From contig NZ_CP063397.1 in the NCBI RefSeq assembly GCF_021729845.1, positions 7,501-71,500 of the forward strand: a stretch of 64,000 nucleotides of DNA, in the 5' to 3' direction. Within the stretch, counting starts at the first letter, position 1, and the number at the start of each line of letters is the position of its first letter. The translations under genes and the position numbers were made by a program. The stretch comes from Rhizobium sp. SL42 (lineage in GTDB: Bacteria > Pseudomonadota > Alphaproteobacteria > Rhizobiales > Rhizobiaceae). Below the pieces are notes generated by a model that had not been told where the DNA came from, searched no databases, and saw nothing but the letters and a program-made list of their open reading frames with translations. Shown here piece after piece: positions 34,791 through 42,793 of this stretch.

Positions 34791-35411
34791 ATGTATACCG
34801 GTATCGTTCAAACCGTGGCCCCGGTCACAAACATCGTTCGCCATGACGGCTACACGCAATTCCATGTGGAATTGCCCGAGCGGCTGATGGCCGACCTCCA
34901 GATCGGCGCAAGTGTCTCGATCGAGGGCGTCTGCCTGTCCGTCACCACCATCACCGGCAACCGCGTCACCTTCGACGCCATGGATGCGACGCTTGATCGG
35001 ACCAACCTCGGCATCTTGACGATTGGCGACGGCGTCAACGTCGAGCGTTCAGCCAAGCCGACTGACGAGAATGGCGGACACAATATTGCCGGCCATATCG
35101 CATCGACGGCAGAACTCGTCGCCTCGAAGATGGACATGCCCGGCGCGTTTATCCGTTTCCGCGTCCCGGAAGAATGGGCGAAATACGTGTTCAAGCGGGG
35201 TTACCTGGCCGTCAACGGCGCCAGCCTCACTGTCGCAGAAGCGGAGGGAGACATGTTCACCATCAACCTCATTCCCGAGACACTGCGCCAGACCACTTTT
35301 CCGCGCTACAAACCAGGCGACCCTCTGAACATCGAAATCGACCACCAGACGATGGTCATGGTCGATGTCGTGGAGCGTACTCTGGAACGGCTTATGACGA
35401 AGGCACATTGA
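34791..35411 (+). CDS. ribE: Riboflavin synthase, alpha subunit
   Basis: A 206-residue riboflavin synthase that dismutates two 6,7-dimethyl-8-ribityllumazine to riboflavin. The two lumazine-binding repeats are visible: MYTGIVQTVAPV with SIEGVCLSVT and DRTNLGILTIGDGVNVERSA in the first, GGHNIAGHIASTAELV, KRGYLAVNGASLTVAEAEG and NLIPETLRQTTFPRYKPGD in the second. The sequence lines up without gaps to the E. coli enzyme as I remember it. The ATG at 34791 follows GAAGGAAAG. It stands apart from other rib genes and I see no FMN riboswitch upstream. It converges on the response-regulator gene. Confidence 0.92.
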   Translation: MYTGIVQTVAPVTNIVRHDGYTQFHVELPERLMADLQIGASVSIEGVCLSVTTITGNRVTFDAMDATLDRTNLGILTIGDGVNVERSAKPTDENGGHNIAGHIASTAELVASKMDMPGAFIRFRVPEEWAKYVFKRGYLAVNGASLTVAEAEGDMFTINLIPETLRQTTFPRYKPGDPLNIEIDHQTMVMVDVVERTLERLMTKAH

Positions 35412-35423
35412 CCTTCCCTTTCA

Positions 35424-35834
35424 TCAGTGCTGTCCCTGCGTTTGCCCTGCCGAACCATGCCCTGGCGAGCCGTCGCCCATCAGGGCCCTGAGCACCTTGC
35501 CATAGTCCGCAGGCTTTGGAGCGCAGAGCGACTTGGGGATGCCGTTTTCCTCAATTTCACGGATCGCCGAACCTGACACGATGCGGAAGGGAATGCCCTG
35601 GCGGAGCAAACGCTGCACCAGCGGCGTGACCGCACCATCGCGGACCTGGAAATCCAGGATCGCCCCGGAAATATGTTCCTGCTCGAGAATGTCGAGCGCG
35701 TCGCTGACACTCTCCGTCGTGATGACATTGACGCCGGCCCGTGCGACGGCATCGGCGGCATCCATCGATATGAATACATCGTCCTCGACGATGAGGATGG
35801 TATCGATCGCTAAGGCTTGTCCTGCTGGCATCAT
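35424..35834 (-). CDS. Single-domain response regulator (receiver only)
   Basis: A 136-residue receiver domain without an output domain. The acidic pair is in IDTILIVEDDVFISMD, the phosphoacceptor Asp in SGAILDFQVRDG, the switch Ser in RIVSGSA and the conserved Lys in LCAPKPADYGKVL. Lone receivers often act in phosphorelays or by binding a partner. The start at 35834 (ATG followed by another ATG) has AGGAGAT just upstream. It is divergent from the stress-promoter gene at 36047. A weaker GGAAC-like site (TGAAC-N16-CGTT on the minus strand, 35878-35854) precedes it. Confidence 0.85.
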   Translation of the reverse strand: MMPAGQALAIDTILIVEDDVFISMDAADAVARAGVNVITTESVSDALDILEQEHISGAILDFQVRDGAVTPLVQRLLRQGIPFRIVSGSAIREIEENGIPKSLCAPKPADYGKVLRALMGDGSPGHGSAGQTQGQH

Positions 35835-35911
35835 TGATCTCCTTCGACAACACAACGTGCTGCCAATGGCTTTGTTCAGATTTTCTTAAAATGCCAAATG
35901 TCATGGTAAAC

Positions 35912-35927
35912 AAGGCCTTAAGGCCTT
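35912..35927. repeat. Perfect 16-bp palindrome made of two AAGGCCTT units
   Basis: AAGGCCTTAAGGCCTT at 35912-35927 reads the same on both strands and is also a tandem repeat of an 8-base palindrome. It lies between the divergent receiver gene and the stress-promoter gene, about 80 bases from the first and 50 bases before the EcfG-type promoter of the second. Confidence 0.8.
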
Positions 35928-35978
35928 CGACGTGAAACCGTCGCGGCAACGGTGTCAGATGCCATAGAAAAGCTCGAT

Positions 35979-36003
35979 GGAACTCCGGGTCACAGTCTGC
36001 GTT
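35979..36003 (+). promoter_or_regulatory. EcfG (RpoE2)-type general-stress promoter
   Basis: GGAAC at 35979-35983 and CGTT at 36000-36003 are separated by exactly 16 bases, a full match to the alphaproteobacterial general-stress sigma factor consensus GGAAC-N16/17-cGTT. Transcription would start near 36010, about 35 bases before the small gene at 36047. Confidence 0.75.
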
Positions 36004-36046
36004 TTTCTCGCACGTTTTGCCACTGTGTGTAAAAAGGAGAACAGCC

Positions 36047-36448
36047 ATGCAGATCATTGAAACCCAGGTTCGCGAAGGAAATGGTGTGAAGGCGGGCTTC
36101 ACAGTCGATTTCATTGGCGATGGCAATGAGCGCATTTCGGTCGAGATGGCCCAGAGCGGCAACAATGCCTTGACCCGCGAAAACGCCGTGCAGAAGGCCC
36201 GCGTCATCCTGCTGCAGGCGGGTTCCTTCAACCCGACCGAGAAGGGTGGCGAGGGGAAACAGGACAGCGATGCCCCCTCCGAAGCCAGCGAAGCCGTCAA
36301 AAGCCTGAACCAGGAACGCAAGGACGACAACCGCAGCGGCAGCGCCTTGCAGGAGGGCCTCGAAGACAGTTTTCCGGCAAGCGATCCTGTTTCCGCGACG
36401 TACACGTCGACGGCCGCGACCGAACAGAAGCCCGAACACAACCACTGA
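36047..36448 (+). CDS. Small hydrophilic protein with SFPASDP motif, stress-promoter driven
   Basis: A 133-residue protein without signal or membrane segment. The N-terminal half (MQIIETQVREGNGVKAGFTV) is a small beta/alpha domain I do not recognise; the middle is rich in Glu, Ser, Lys and looks disordered; the C-terminus carries LEDSFPASDPVSAT, a short motif recurrent in small proteobacterial proteins often linked to stress. AGGAGA sits seven bases before the ATG at 36047. A perfect EcfG-type promoter at 35979-36003 indicates induction by the general stress response. The molecular function is unknown. Confidence 0.78.
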   Translation: MQIIETQVREGNGVKAGFTVDFIGDGNERISVEMAQSGNNALTRENAVQKARVILLQAGSFNPTEKGGEGKQDSDAPSEASEAVKSLNQERKDDNRSGSALQEGLEDSFPASDPVSATYTSTAATEQKPEHNH

Positions 36449-36504
36449 AACAGGTAAGGGTGACGATCATGACGGATCGCTGCCCATTTTTGGATTGAGG
36501 CGTC

Positions 36505-36990
36505 ATGCCAAGCGAACTTTTGTCTTTCGGGACCGAGACCAGTCTTCCTTTGTCGTCCATCGTGCTGCGCCTTTTCGTCGCCATGATATGCGGTGGTGCT
36601 ATCGGGTTCGAGCGAGAATGGCGCAGCCGTGCCGCCGGGCTTCGCACACACATCCTTGTCTGCCTTTCAGCCGCGATCGTTGCCCTTCTCACCATTGAAA
36701 TCGTGCACTACGACATCTTCCAGGGTGAGGAAGTCAGAATGGACCCGCTTCGACTGATTGAAGCGGTCACCGCCGGCGTCGCATTTCTCGCCGCAGGAAT
36801 GATCGTCTATTCCAAGGGTGAGGTTCAGGGCCTGACGACGGGGGCTGGCCTGTGGTTTGCCGGGTCGATCGGATTGGCCTGCGGGCTGGGCTTCTGGCAG
36901 ATCGGCCTGATTGCCAGCACCTTTGCGCTGGTTGTCCTTTGGCTGCTGCACTTCGTTGGTGCCAAGCTACCGAGCAGTGACGACACGTGA
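36505..36990 (+). CDS. MgtC/SapB-family membrane protein
   Basis: A 161-residue membrane protein with about four transmembrane helices matching the MgtC N-terminal domain: LRLFVAMICGGAIGFEREWR, the AAGLRTHILVCLSAAIVALL block, and AGVAFLAAGMIVYSKGEVQGLTTGAGLWFAGSIGLACGLG. It lacks the C-terminal ACT-like domain of Salmonella MgtC, as do many relatives. MgtC proteins affect magnesium/acid adaptation and F-ATPase activity; here the role is open. It lies 56 bases after the stress-promoter gene and may be co-transcribed. Confidence 0.88.
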   Translation: MPSELLSFGTETSLPLSSIVLRLFVAMICGGAIGFEREWRSRAAGLRTHILVCLSAAIVALLTIEIVHYDIFQGEEVRMDPLRLIEAVTAGVAFLAAGMIVYSKGEVQGLTTGAGLWFAGSIGLACGLGFWQIGLIASTFALVVLWLLHFVGAKLPSSDDT

Positions 36991-36997
36991 ACTCCGC

Positions 36998-37789
36998 TTA
37001 GCGAAGCAAGCTCTGGCCACCATCAATCCAGACGGGCGTACCGGTCACGTGACGGGCACGGTCAGAGGCCAGGAAGGCGATAACTTCCGCCACATCCTCG
37101 ATCGTGCCGGCGTCGCCACCAGTGAGGGGAATATCCCCTTTCGGAAAGACGACTGGCACTTCCGTCTGCTTGCGCTTGCGCATCTGGGTATTGTCGTCGA
37201 TCTCGGTATCGATGGAACCGGGGCATACGGCATTGATCCGGATCCCATGCCGTCCGAGTTCAAGCGAAAGTTGCTGGACCATCGCAAGCTGGGCAGCCTT
37301 CGTCGCCGAGTAGGCCGTCGCTCCAGGTGTCGTGAACGTCCGGGTGCCATTGATCGATGATACGACGACGATCGAACCGCCGGTGCTTTTCATATGCGCC
37401 ACGCCGTAGTGAAGTGTCAGGTAGGTTCCGCGCAGATTGACCGCAATCGTCCGGTCGAACTCTTCAGGCTTGATGTCGTCTATCGGAGCCCAGGTCCCGT
37501 TGATCCCGGCATTTGCAACAATGATGTCCAGCCGCCCACGCGCATCAACCAGTGCCTTGACGGCCTGGGCCATCTCCGCGTCGCGACTGACATCAGCGAC
37601 CAGCAGCATGCCTTGACCGCCGATCGCCTCGATTTTCCGCAGTACCGCCTGCAACTCATCTCTCGTGCGCCCGAGCAGCCCGACAAAGGCGCCTTCGCGT
37701 GCAAGTCTCAGCGCAGCGCCCATGCCGATGCCGGATCCGGCGCCGGTTACCAGTGCAGTCCGTTGCCCGAACTCCTTTTTCGTTGCCAT
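36998..37789 (-). CDS. Short-chain dehydrogenase/reductase
   Basis: A 263-residue SDR of the classical type. The cofactor motif is TALVTGAGSGIGMGAALRLA, followed by the NAG stretch IIVANAGING, the catalytic Ser in VVVSSINGT and YSATKAAQ with the Tyr/Lys pair, and a C-terminal GTPVWIDGGQSLL. The substrate is unknown. Its ATG at 37789 overlaps the DUF3008 stop codon by one base (TGATG), so the two genes form an operon. A TTG one codon earlier is less likely. Through that operon it may fall under the stress promoter candidate at 38031-38055. Confidence 0.88.
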   Translation of the reverse strand: MATKKEFGQRTALVTGAGSGIGMGAALRLAREGAFVGLLGRTRDELQAVLRKIEAIGGQGMLLVADVSRDAEMAQAVKALVDARGRLDIIVANAGINGTWAPIDDIKPEEFDRTIAVNLRGTYLTLHYGVAHMKSTGGSIVVVSSINGTRTFTTPGATAYSATKAAQLAMVQQLSLELGRHGIRINAVCPGSIDTEIDDNTQMRKRKQTEVPVVFPKGDIPLTGGDAGTIEDVAEVIAFLASDRARHVTGTPVWIDGGQSLLR

Positions 37790-37977
37790 CAACGACCACC
37801 GACGTGCTCGGGTTTGCCCTTGTGCTTGGTCGACGCCAGATCCGTCAGCTCCTTTTCCGTCATGCCCTCAGCCATGTCACGAGAAGCGCCTTTGAGATCG
37901 GATTTGCTAATGTCGCCTCGTTTGGCAGCCAATGCAGCGCCCGCTGCCTTCTGCTGAGCTTTCGACTTTGCTGGCAT
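37789..37977 (-). CDS. DUF3008 small stress-type protein
   Basis: A 62-residue basic protein beginning MPAKSKAQQKAAGAALAAKR and ending in a K/G-rich tail with KELTDLASTKHKGKPEHV, typical of DUF3008 proteins in alphaproteobacteria. No membrane segment. The start at 37977 follows GGAGTGACATC; the longer open frame above it is antisense to the glgX upstream region and is not used. It overlaps the SDR gene by one base. On the minus strand GGAAC (38055-38051) and GGTT (38034-38031), 16 bases apart, resemble an EcfG promoter with one mismatch. Confidence 0.82.
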   Translation of the reverse strand: MPAKSKAQQKAAGAALAAKRGDISKSDLKGASRDMAEGMTEKELTDLASTKHKGKPEHVGGR

Positions 37978-38030
37978 GATGTCACTCCGAACACGAGGGC
38001 AAGTGCGGCGCCCGATTGGCATGAGCACAC

Positions 38031-38055
38031 AACCGGCAAGCGTATTGAATGTTCC
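38031..38055 (-). promoter_or_regulatory. EcfG-like promoter candidate for DUF3008-SDR
   Basis: Read on the minus strand: GGAAC (38055-38051), 16 bases, then GGTT (38034-38031). The -35 is perfect and the -10 keeps GTT but has G instead of C. It lies about 54 bases before the DUF3008 start. Confidence 0.45.
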
Positions 38056-38134
38056 GCCCCGGGACAGAGCTTCGGGAACAAAAAACGCGATCGGCGCTTT
38101 AAGCAGCGCAACCCCAGCCATTCAAGGAATTTTC

Positions 38135-40213
38135 ATGGACGCCAGCAGCAAGCATTTTTCCGTCCAGGCCGGCGATTGGCAGCAACTCGGCGCCGTCTAT
38201 GATGGGCAAGGCACAAATTTCGCACTGTTCTCCGCCCATGCAGAACGCGTCGAACTCTGCCTTTTCAACGAAGACGGCAGCGCCGAGATCGCACGGATCG
38301 AGCTCCCCGAATACACCAACGAAATCTGGCACGGATACCTGCCAGGTGTCGGTCCTGGAATGCTGTACGGCTTCCGGGTTCACGGCCCGTATGATCCGGG
38401 CAACGGTCATCGCTTCAATCCCAACAAGCTGTTGCTCGATCCGTACGCACGTGAAATCGTCGGCGAATTCGCCTGGTCGGAGGCTCATTTCGGTTACGAC
38501 ATGAAGAGCGACGAGAAGGACCTGTCCTTCAACACTCTGGACAGCGCCTCGGTGATGCCGAAATGCCGGGTCATTGACCCGAGTGCCAGTCGCGCAAGCA
38601 ACGGCTTCAACAGGATCCCATGGGCAGACACGATCGTCTATGAAACACATGTGAAAGGCTTCACCCAGCTCAACAAGGCCATTCCGGAACATCTGCGTGG
38701 TACGTTCGAGGGCCTGGGCCATAAGGCGGCGGTCGACTATGTCAAAAGCCTTGGCATCACCTCGGTCGAGCTTCTGCCGATCCATGCGTTTCCGGATGAC
38801 AGCCATCTTCTCGACCGGGATCTCCGCAACTACTGGGGCTACAACACAATCGGCTTCTTCTCGCCGGCAAGCCGCTATTACGGCCCGAATGGCCTCACTG
38901 GCTTCCGCGACATGGTGCGCGCCTTCCACGACGGCGGCATCGAGGTCATTCTCGATGTGGTCTATAATCACACTGCCGAAGGCAATGAACTCGGCCCGAC
39001 CCTGTCGTTCAAGGGCATCGACAATTTCTCGTATTACCGAACCCTGCCCGACAATCACCGCTACTATATAAATGACACTGGCACCGGAAACACCGTCAAC
39101 ACCTCCCATCCGCGGGTGCTGCAGATGGTCATGGACAGCCTGCGTTACTGGACGCAAGAGATGCATGTCGATGGTTTCCGCTTCGATCTCGGCACGATTC
39201 TTGGCCGCGAGCCGGAAGGCTTCGACCAGCGCGGCGGCTTTTTCGATGCGATCAGCCAGGATCCCGTTCTGTCCAAGGTCAAGCTGATCGGCGAACCTTG
39301 GGATATCGGCCCTGGCGGTTATCAGGTCGGGGGCTTCCCGCCCGGATGGGCGGAGTGGAACGACAAGTATCGTGACTCAACCCGAGAATACTGGCTGAAC
39401 GGCGACAACTGCGCGCCCGACTTTGCCGCACGCCTCCTTGGTTCGGGCGATATCTACGATCTTCGCGGTCGCCGCCCCTGGGCAAGTGTCAATTTCATCA
39501 CCGCGCATGACGGATTCACGCTGAACGATCTCGTCTCCTATGATGGCAAACACAACGAGGCGAATGGCGAAGACAACAACGACGGCCACAACGACAACCG
39601 CAGCCACAACTACGGCGCCGAGGGACCGACGGAAGACGAGGGCATCATCGCGCTCCGCGAACGGCAGAAGCGCAATTTTCTGGCGACGCTCTTCTTCTCC
39701 CATGGCACGCCGATGTTGTTGGCCGGGGACGAGTTCGGCCGCTCGCAGATGGGCAACAACAATGGCTATTGCCAGGATAGCGAGATCAGTTGGCTGCATT
39801 GGGAAAACCTGCCGCCGACCTGTGACGAGCTGCGCCATTTCACCAGTCGCCTAATCGCGCTTCGAAAGGCCCAGCCCCTGTTGCGCCGTGCCAACTGGCG
39901 CGACGGCACCGTCATCGACTGGTACAACGTGACCGGCGGCGTACAGCGGCCGGAACACTGGCTTGATGGAAATCCGCTTGCGCTGAAGCTTTGGCGTGAG
40001 GATCTCGCCGACCAAGATGGGATTTGGCCGGAAATCCTGTTGCTGTTCAATCCGGTTGACCAGGATATCGATTTCACCCTGCCGAAGACCGATGGTCGCG
40101 ACTGGCGCCTGGAAATGACGACCTTCGACCCGAACCGCGCCGGCGACGTCGCCCGGGAAACCCAGCCCTTCCTGCTTCAGGCACGATCGCTTGCACTCTT
40201 TCGCAGAGTATGA
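38135..40213 (+). CDS. glgX: Glycogen debranching enzyme GlgX
   Basis: A 692-residue GH13 isoamylase-type enzyme that trims short alpha-1,6 branches of phosphorylase-limited glycogen. An N-terminal CBM48 domain (GTNFALFSAHAERVELCLFN, about 15-110) precedes the TIM barrel. Catalytic nucleophile Asp is in VDGFRFDLGTIL, acid/base Glu in LIGEPWDIGPGGYQ, and the third acid in ITAHDGFTLNDLVSY, followed by the family block KHNEANGEDNNDG. AAGGAAT at 38124-38130 precedes the ATG at 38135; earlier in-frame codons are antisense to DUF3008. No other glycogen genes are adjacent. Slightly longer than E. coli GlgX (657). It converges on the PAS gene with a strong hairpin between. Confidence 0.93.
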   Translation: MDASSKHFSVQAGDWQQLGAVYDGQGTNFALFSAHAERVELCLFNEDGSAEIARIELPEYTNEIWHGYLPGVGPGMLYGFRVHGPYDPGNGHRFNPNKLLLDPYAREIVGEFAWSEAHFGYDMKSDEKDLSFNTLDSASVMPKCRVIDPSASRASNGFNRIPWADTIVYETHVKGFTQLNKAIPEHLRGTFEGLGHKAAVDYVKSLGITSVELLPIHAFPDDSHLLDRDLRNYWGYNTIGFFSPASRYYGPNGLTGFRDMVRAFHDGGIEVILDVVYNHTAEGNELGPTLSFKGIDNFSYYRTLPDNHRYYINDTGTGNTVNTSHPRVLQMVMDSLRYWTQEMHVDGFRFDLGTILGREPEGFDQRGGFFDAISQDPVLSKVKLIGEPWDIGPGGYQVGGFPPGWAEWNDKYRDSTREYWLNGDNCAPDFAARLLGSGDIYDLRGRRPWASVNFITAHDGFTLNDLVSYDGKHNEANGEDNNDGHNDNRSHNYGAEGPTEDEGIIALRERQKRNFLATLFFSHGTPMLLAGDEFGRSQMGNNNGYCQDSEISWLHWENLPPTCDELRHFTSRLIALRKAQPLLRRANWRDGTVIDWYNVTGGVQRPEHWLDGNPLALKLWREDLADQDGIWPEILLLFNPVDQDIDFTLPKTDGRDWRLEMTTFDPNRAGDVARETQPFLLQARSLALFRRV

Positions 40214-40218
40214 AGCAA

Positions 40219-40253
40219 CCGGGTGGCGGACGCGTTACGCCTCCGCCACCCGG
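40219..40253. terminator. GC-rich hairpin between convergent glgX and PAS genes
   Basis: CCGGGTGGCGG (40219-40229) pairs perfectly with CCGCCACCCGG (40243-40253) over a 13-base loop that contains the stop codon of the PAS gene. No T-run follows on either strand, so termination may depend on Rho or on collision of the two transcripts. Confidence 0.55.
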
Positions 40254-41242
40254 GTCAAAACCTCGAAGTCGTAGAACTGGCCCGCCACGAACAGACGTCG
40301 CGCCGAAATCGACACCGGTACGGTTTCGCCCGCCGCATTGTGAATTTCGGCAATCTGGCCATCGTAGCCCGCGTCGCGATCGAGCAACATCAGCCTGTAG
40401 GCTCGCTTCTCGCTTCCGACCACTACGCCGGAAGCAACCATTTCATGCCCGCGAATGTTTTCCCAGCTATGGCCGACGAGGTCGAGGTAAGCCTTGTTGA
40501 CCCTGATGTAGCGGGAGGTATTCTGGCCAATGGTCGAGATGGAAAACGCAACCGGAGAAAGGTCGAACAGCACCTGTATGACCGGATCGGACATGGCTGC
40601 CGCTTCCGCTTGTTCCATATACGCTGGGGAATACCCATCCGCATCATCGCGCTGTATGAGGTCGTAGTCTGCCGGAAGCGACAGCTCGTCGCGTAGGACT
40701 GCCACAAGCCGCCAGAGATCCACTTCGAGAAACAGTGACTTATGGCCCTCATCGACTGCACTCAAGGTTTCCGGCAACTGAGCAATCAGCTTTTGCAGCC
40801 GCGCGGCGTCATGCTTTACGGAGTCGGCTTCCATCAGATTGTCGAACTGCTCAACCGCAATCTGGCGTGTAAGCCTGTAGGCAGCCTCCAGCTTCAGCCT
40901 GCGCTGCTCCTCAACCTCTTCGATCGGCGTTACGCCGTCGGCTATAGGGAGATTTTCGAGCAGGGACCAGAAACGCGCTTCCTCGGGTGAATTTTCCAGC
41001 TTCGAACCGACCTGGGGTGCATAGCGGACCAACGCCAGGATGGTCTCGACACCGAAATCGTCAACATTGGCCGCATGCCTTGCACCGAGCGCATCCTGCT
41101 TGAATGCAGTCAGCCGGGTTGGAGCACGGTTGTCATCGAGAAACAGGCTGACCTCACAGATGTCTTCCGGAAAGTCGAGCCAGGGATATTCACTGCGGAA
41201 CGCCGCCAGCGCCTCACTATTCAGAACCGCAACGGCATACAT
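40235..41242 (-). CDS. PAS-domain protein
   Basis: A 335-residue cytosolic protein. The last 120 residues form a PAS domain (PVIQVLFDLSPVAFSISTIG, RYIRVNKAYLDLVGHSWENI, GEIHNAAG-like region, VSISARRLFVAGQFYDFE). The first 200 residues are mostly helical, with no recognised output domain; no kinase, GGDEF/EAL or DNA-binding domain is visible. It may work as a sensor that binds a partner protein. GGAGAAGG lies just ahead of the ATG at 41242; the open frame continues further but without support. An AT-rich stretch at 41401-41420 lies upstream. Confidence 0.75.
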   Translation of the reverse strand: MYAVAVLNSEALAAFRSEYPWLDFPEDICEVSLFLDDNRAPTRLTAFKQDALGARHAANVDDFGVETILALVRYAPQVGSKLENSPEEARFWSLLENLPIADGVTPIEEVEEQRRLKLEAAYRLTRQIAVEQFDNLMEADSVKHDAARLQKLIAQLPETLSAVDEGHKSLFLEVDLWRLVAVLRDELSLPADYDLIQRDDADGYSPAYMEQAEAAAMSDPVIQVLFDLSPVAFSISTIGQNTSRYIRVNKAYLDLVGHSWENIRGHEMVASGVVVGSEKRAYRLMLLDRDAGYDGQIAEIHNAAGETVPVSISARRLFVAGQFYDFEVLTRVAEA

Positions 41243-41445
41243 GCCTTCTCCTATACAATCGCGTGACGATGAAGCGGAGATGGCTCTGCAATGCGGTCCC
41301 GGAAATCCCGCATGCTCAAGTCTCGGACGAACCCACTCTGCCCGGAGGTTATGCCAAGTATCAGACCAGAATTCCAAGGGCGGGAGCACGTAGAATGGCG
41401 AAATTTATATATATATTTTCACTGATAGACGCAAGAATGTTACAC

Positions 41446-41483
41446 TTCGGCACCAGAACCCCTAAAAAGAAACTGGTGCCGAA
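41446..41483. other. 11-bp hairpin downstream of gcdH, with an A-tract rather than a T-tract
   Basis: TTCGGCACCAG (41446-41456) pairs perfectly with CTGGTGCCGAA (41473-41483) over a 16-base loop. Going along the gcdH transcript the T-run comes before the stem and none follows, so it is not a normal terminator for gcdH; it may protect the 3' end or be a protein site. Confidence 0.55.
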
Positions 41484-41507
41484 AAAACAACAAATTCAAT
41501 CCTGCTC

Positions 41508-42695
41508 CTAGAAGAATGCCTGGATGCCTGTCTGGGCGCGACCCAGAATCAGAGCGTGCACGTCGTGGGTTCCCTCGTAGGTGTTGACCGTCTCGAGATT
41601 CTGCGCGTGGCGCATGACGTGGTACTCGATCTGGATACCGTTGCCGCCATGCATGTCGCGCGACATGCGGGCGATATCGAGAGCCTTGCCGCAATTGTTG
41701 CGCTTGACGATCGAGATCATTTCCGGGGCGAACTTGTGATCGTCGATCAGGCGACCAACACGCAGGGACGCGAGCAGACCCAGCGAGATTTCGGTTTGCA
41801 TGTCGGCGAGCTTCTTCTGGAAGAGCTGCGTGCCGGCCAGCGGCTTGCCGAACTGCTTGCGATCAAGGCCATACTGGCGGGAACGATGCCAGCAATCCTC
41901 GGCAGCGCCAAGCACACCCCAGGAAATGCCATAGCGGGCGCGGTTGAGGCAGCCGAACGGACCCTTCAGGCCGGAGACATTCGGAAGCAGCGCATCCTCG
42001 CCGACTTCGACGCTGTCCAGCACGATTTCACCAGTCACCGAAGCGCGCAGTGAAAGCTTCCCGCCGATTTTCGGGGCTGACAGACCCTTCATGCCCTTTT
42101 CCAGCACAAAGCCACGAATTTCTCCGCCATGCACTTCCGATTTCGCCCAGACTACAAAAACATCGGCGATCGGTGCGTTCGAGATCCACATCTTCGAACC
42201 CTTGAGGCGATAGCCGCCTTCGATCTTCTCGGCACGTGTCTTCATGCCGCCCGGGTCAGAGCCGGCATCCGGTTCGGTCAAGCCGAAGCAGCCGATCAGC
42301 TCGCCAGAGACGAGACCCGGCAGATACTTGTCCTTCTGTTCTTCCGAGCCGTAGGCATAGATCGGATAGATCACCAGCGAGGACTGCACGCTCATCATCG
42401 AGCGATAGCCGGAATCCACCCGTTCGATCTCGCGCGCCACGAGGCCGTAGGACACGTAATTGGCATCCGCAGCGCCATATTTTTCCGGCAGCGTTACGCC
42501 GAGCAGACCCGCCTGCCCCATCAGCTTGAACAGCTCCGGCTCGACCGTTTCACCAAGATAGGCTTCGTTGACACGGGGCGCGAGCTCCGCTTTGGCGAAA
42601 GCTGCGGCTGCATCCTGGATCATCCGCTCGTCTTCGTTGAGCAGATCGGACATCAGGAAGGGATCGCTCCAGGAAAAGGGCTGCATCTCGCTCAT
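41508..42695 (-). CDS. gcdH: Glutaryl-CoA dehydrogenase
   Basis: A 395-residue flavoprotein that oxidises and decarboxylates glutaryl-CoA to crotonyl-CoA in lysine and tryptophan breakdown. Typical marks are the acyl-CoA dehydrogenase signatures [22 protein letters not shown] and MHGGNGI, the flavin contact [17 protein letters not shown], and the catalytic Glu in [20 protein letters not shown]; the [18 protein letters not shown] block is characteristic of GCDH. Length is that of mature mitochondrial GCDH. It is divergent from a LysR gene with a 98-base gap, the gcdH/gcdR layout of Pseudomonas. Confidence 0.93.
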   Translation of the reverse strand: MSEMQPFSWSDPFLMSDLLNEDERMIQDAAAAFAKAELAPRVNEAYLGETVEPELFKLMGQAGLLGVTLPEKYGAADANYVSYGLVAREIERVDSGYRSMMSVQSSLVIYPIYAYGSEEQKDKYLPGLVSGELIGCFGLTEPDAGSDPGGMKTRAEKIEGGYRLKGSKMWISNAPIADVFVVWAKSEVHGGEIRGFVLEKGMKGLSAPKIGGKLSLRASVTGEIVLDSVEVGEDALLPNVSGLKGPFGCLNRARYGISWGVLGAAEDCWHRSRQYGLDRKQFGKPLAGTQLFQKKLADMQTEISLGLLASLRVGRLIDDHKFAPEMISIVKRNNCGKALDIARMSRDMHGGNGIQIEYHVMRHAQNLETVNTYEGTHDVHALILGRAQTGIQAFF

Positions 42696-42793
42696 GGCTT
42701 GGTATCCTTATTCGGTTTGGCAGCATTTTGCTCATGGCTGATGCAAAAACAAGCCATGTTTACTCATGCAGCTATTAGGTCTAATCATGACGA

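Noticed and set aside
38063..38090. GGAAC upstream of glgX as an EcfG promoter
   Set aside because: Sixteen or seventeen bases after GGAAC the sequence reads GCTT/CTTT instead of CGTT, so the -10 element is missing.
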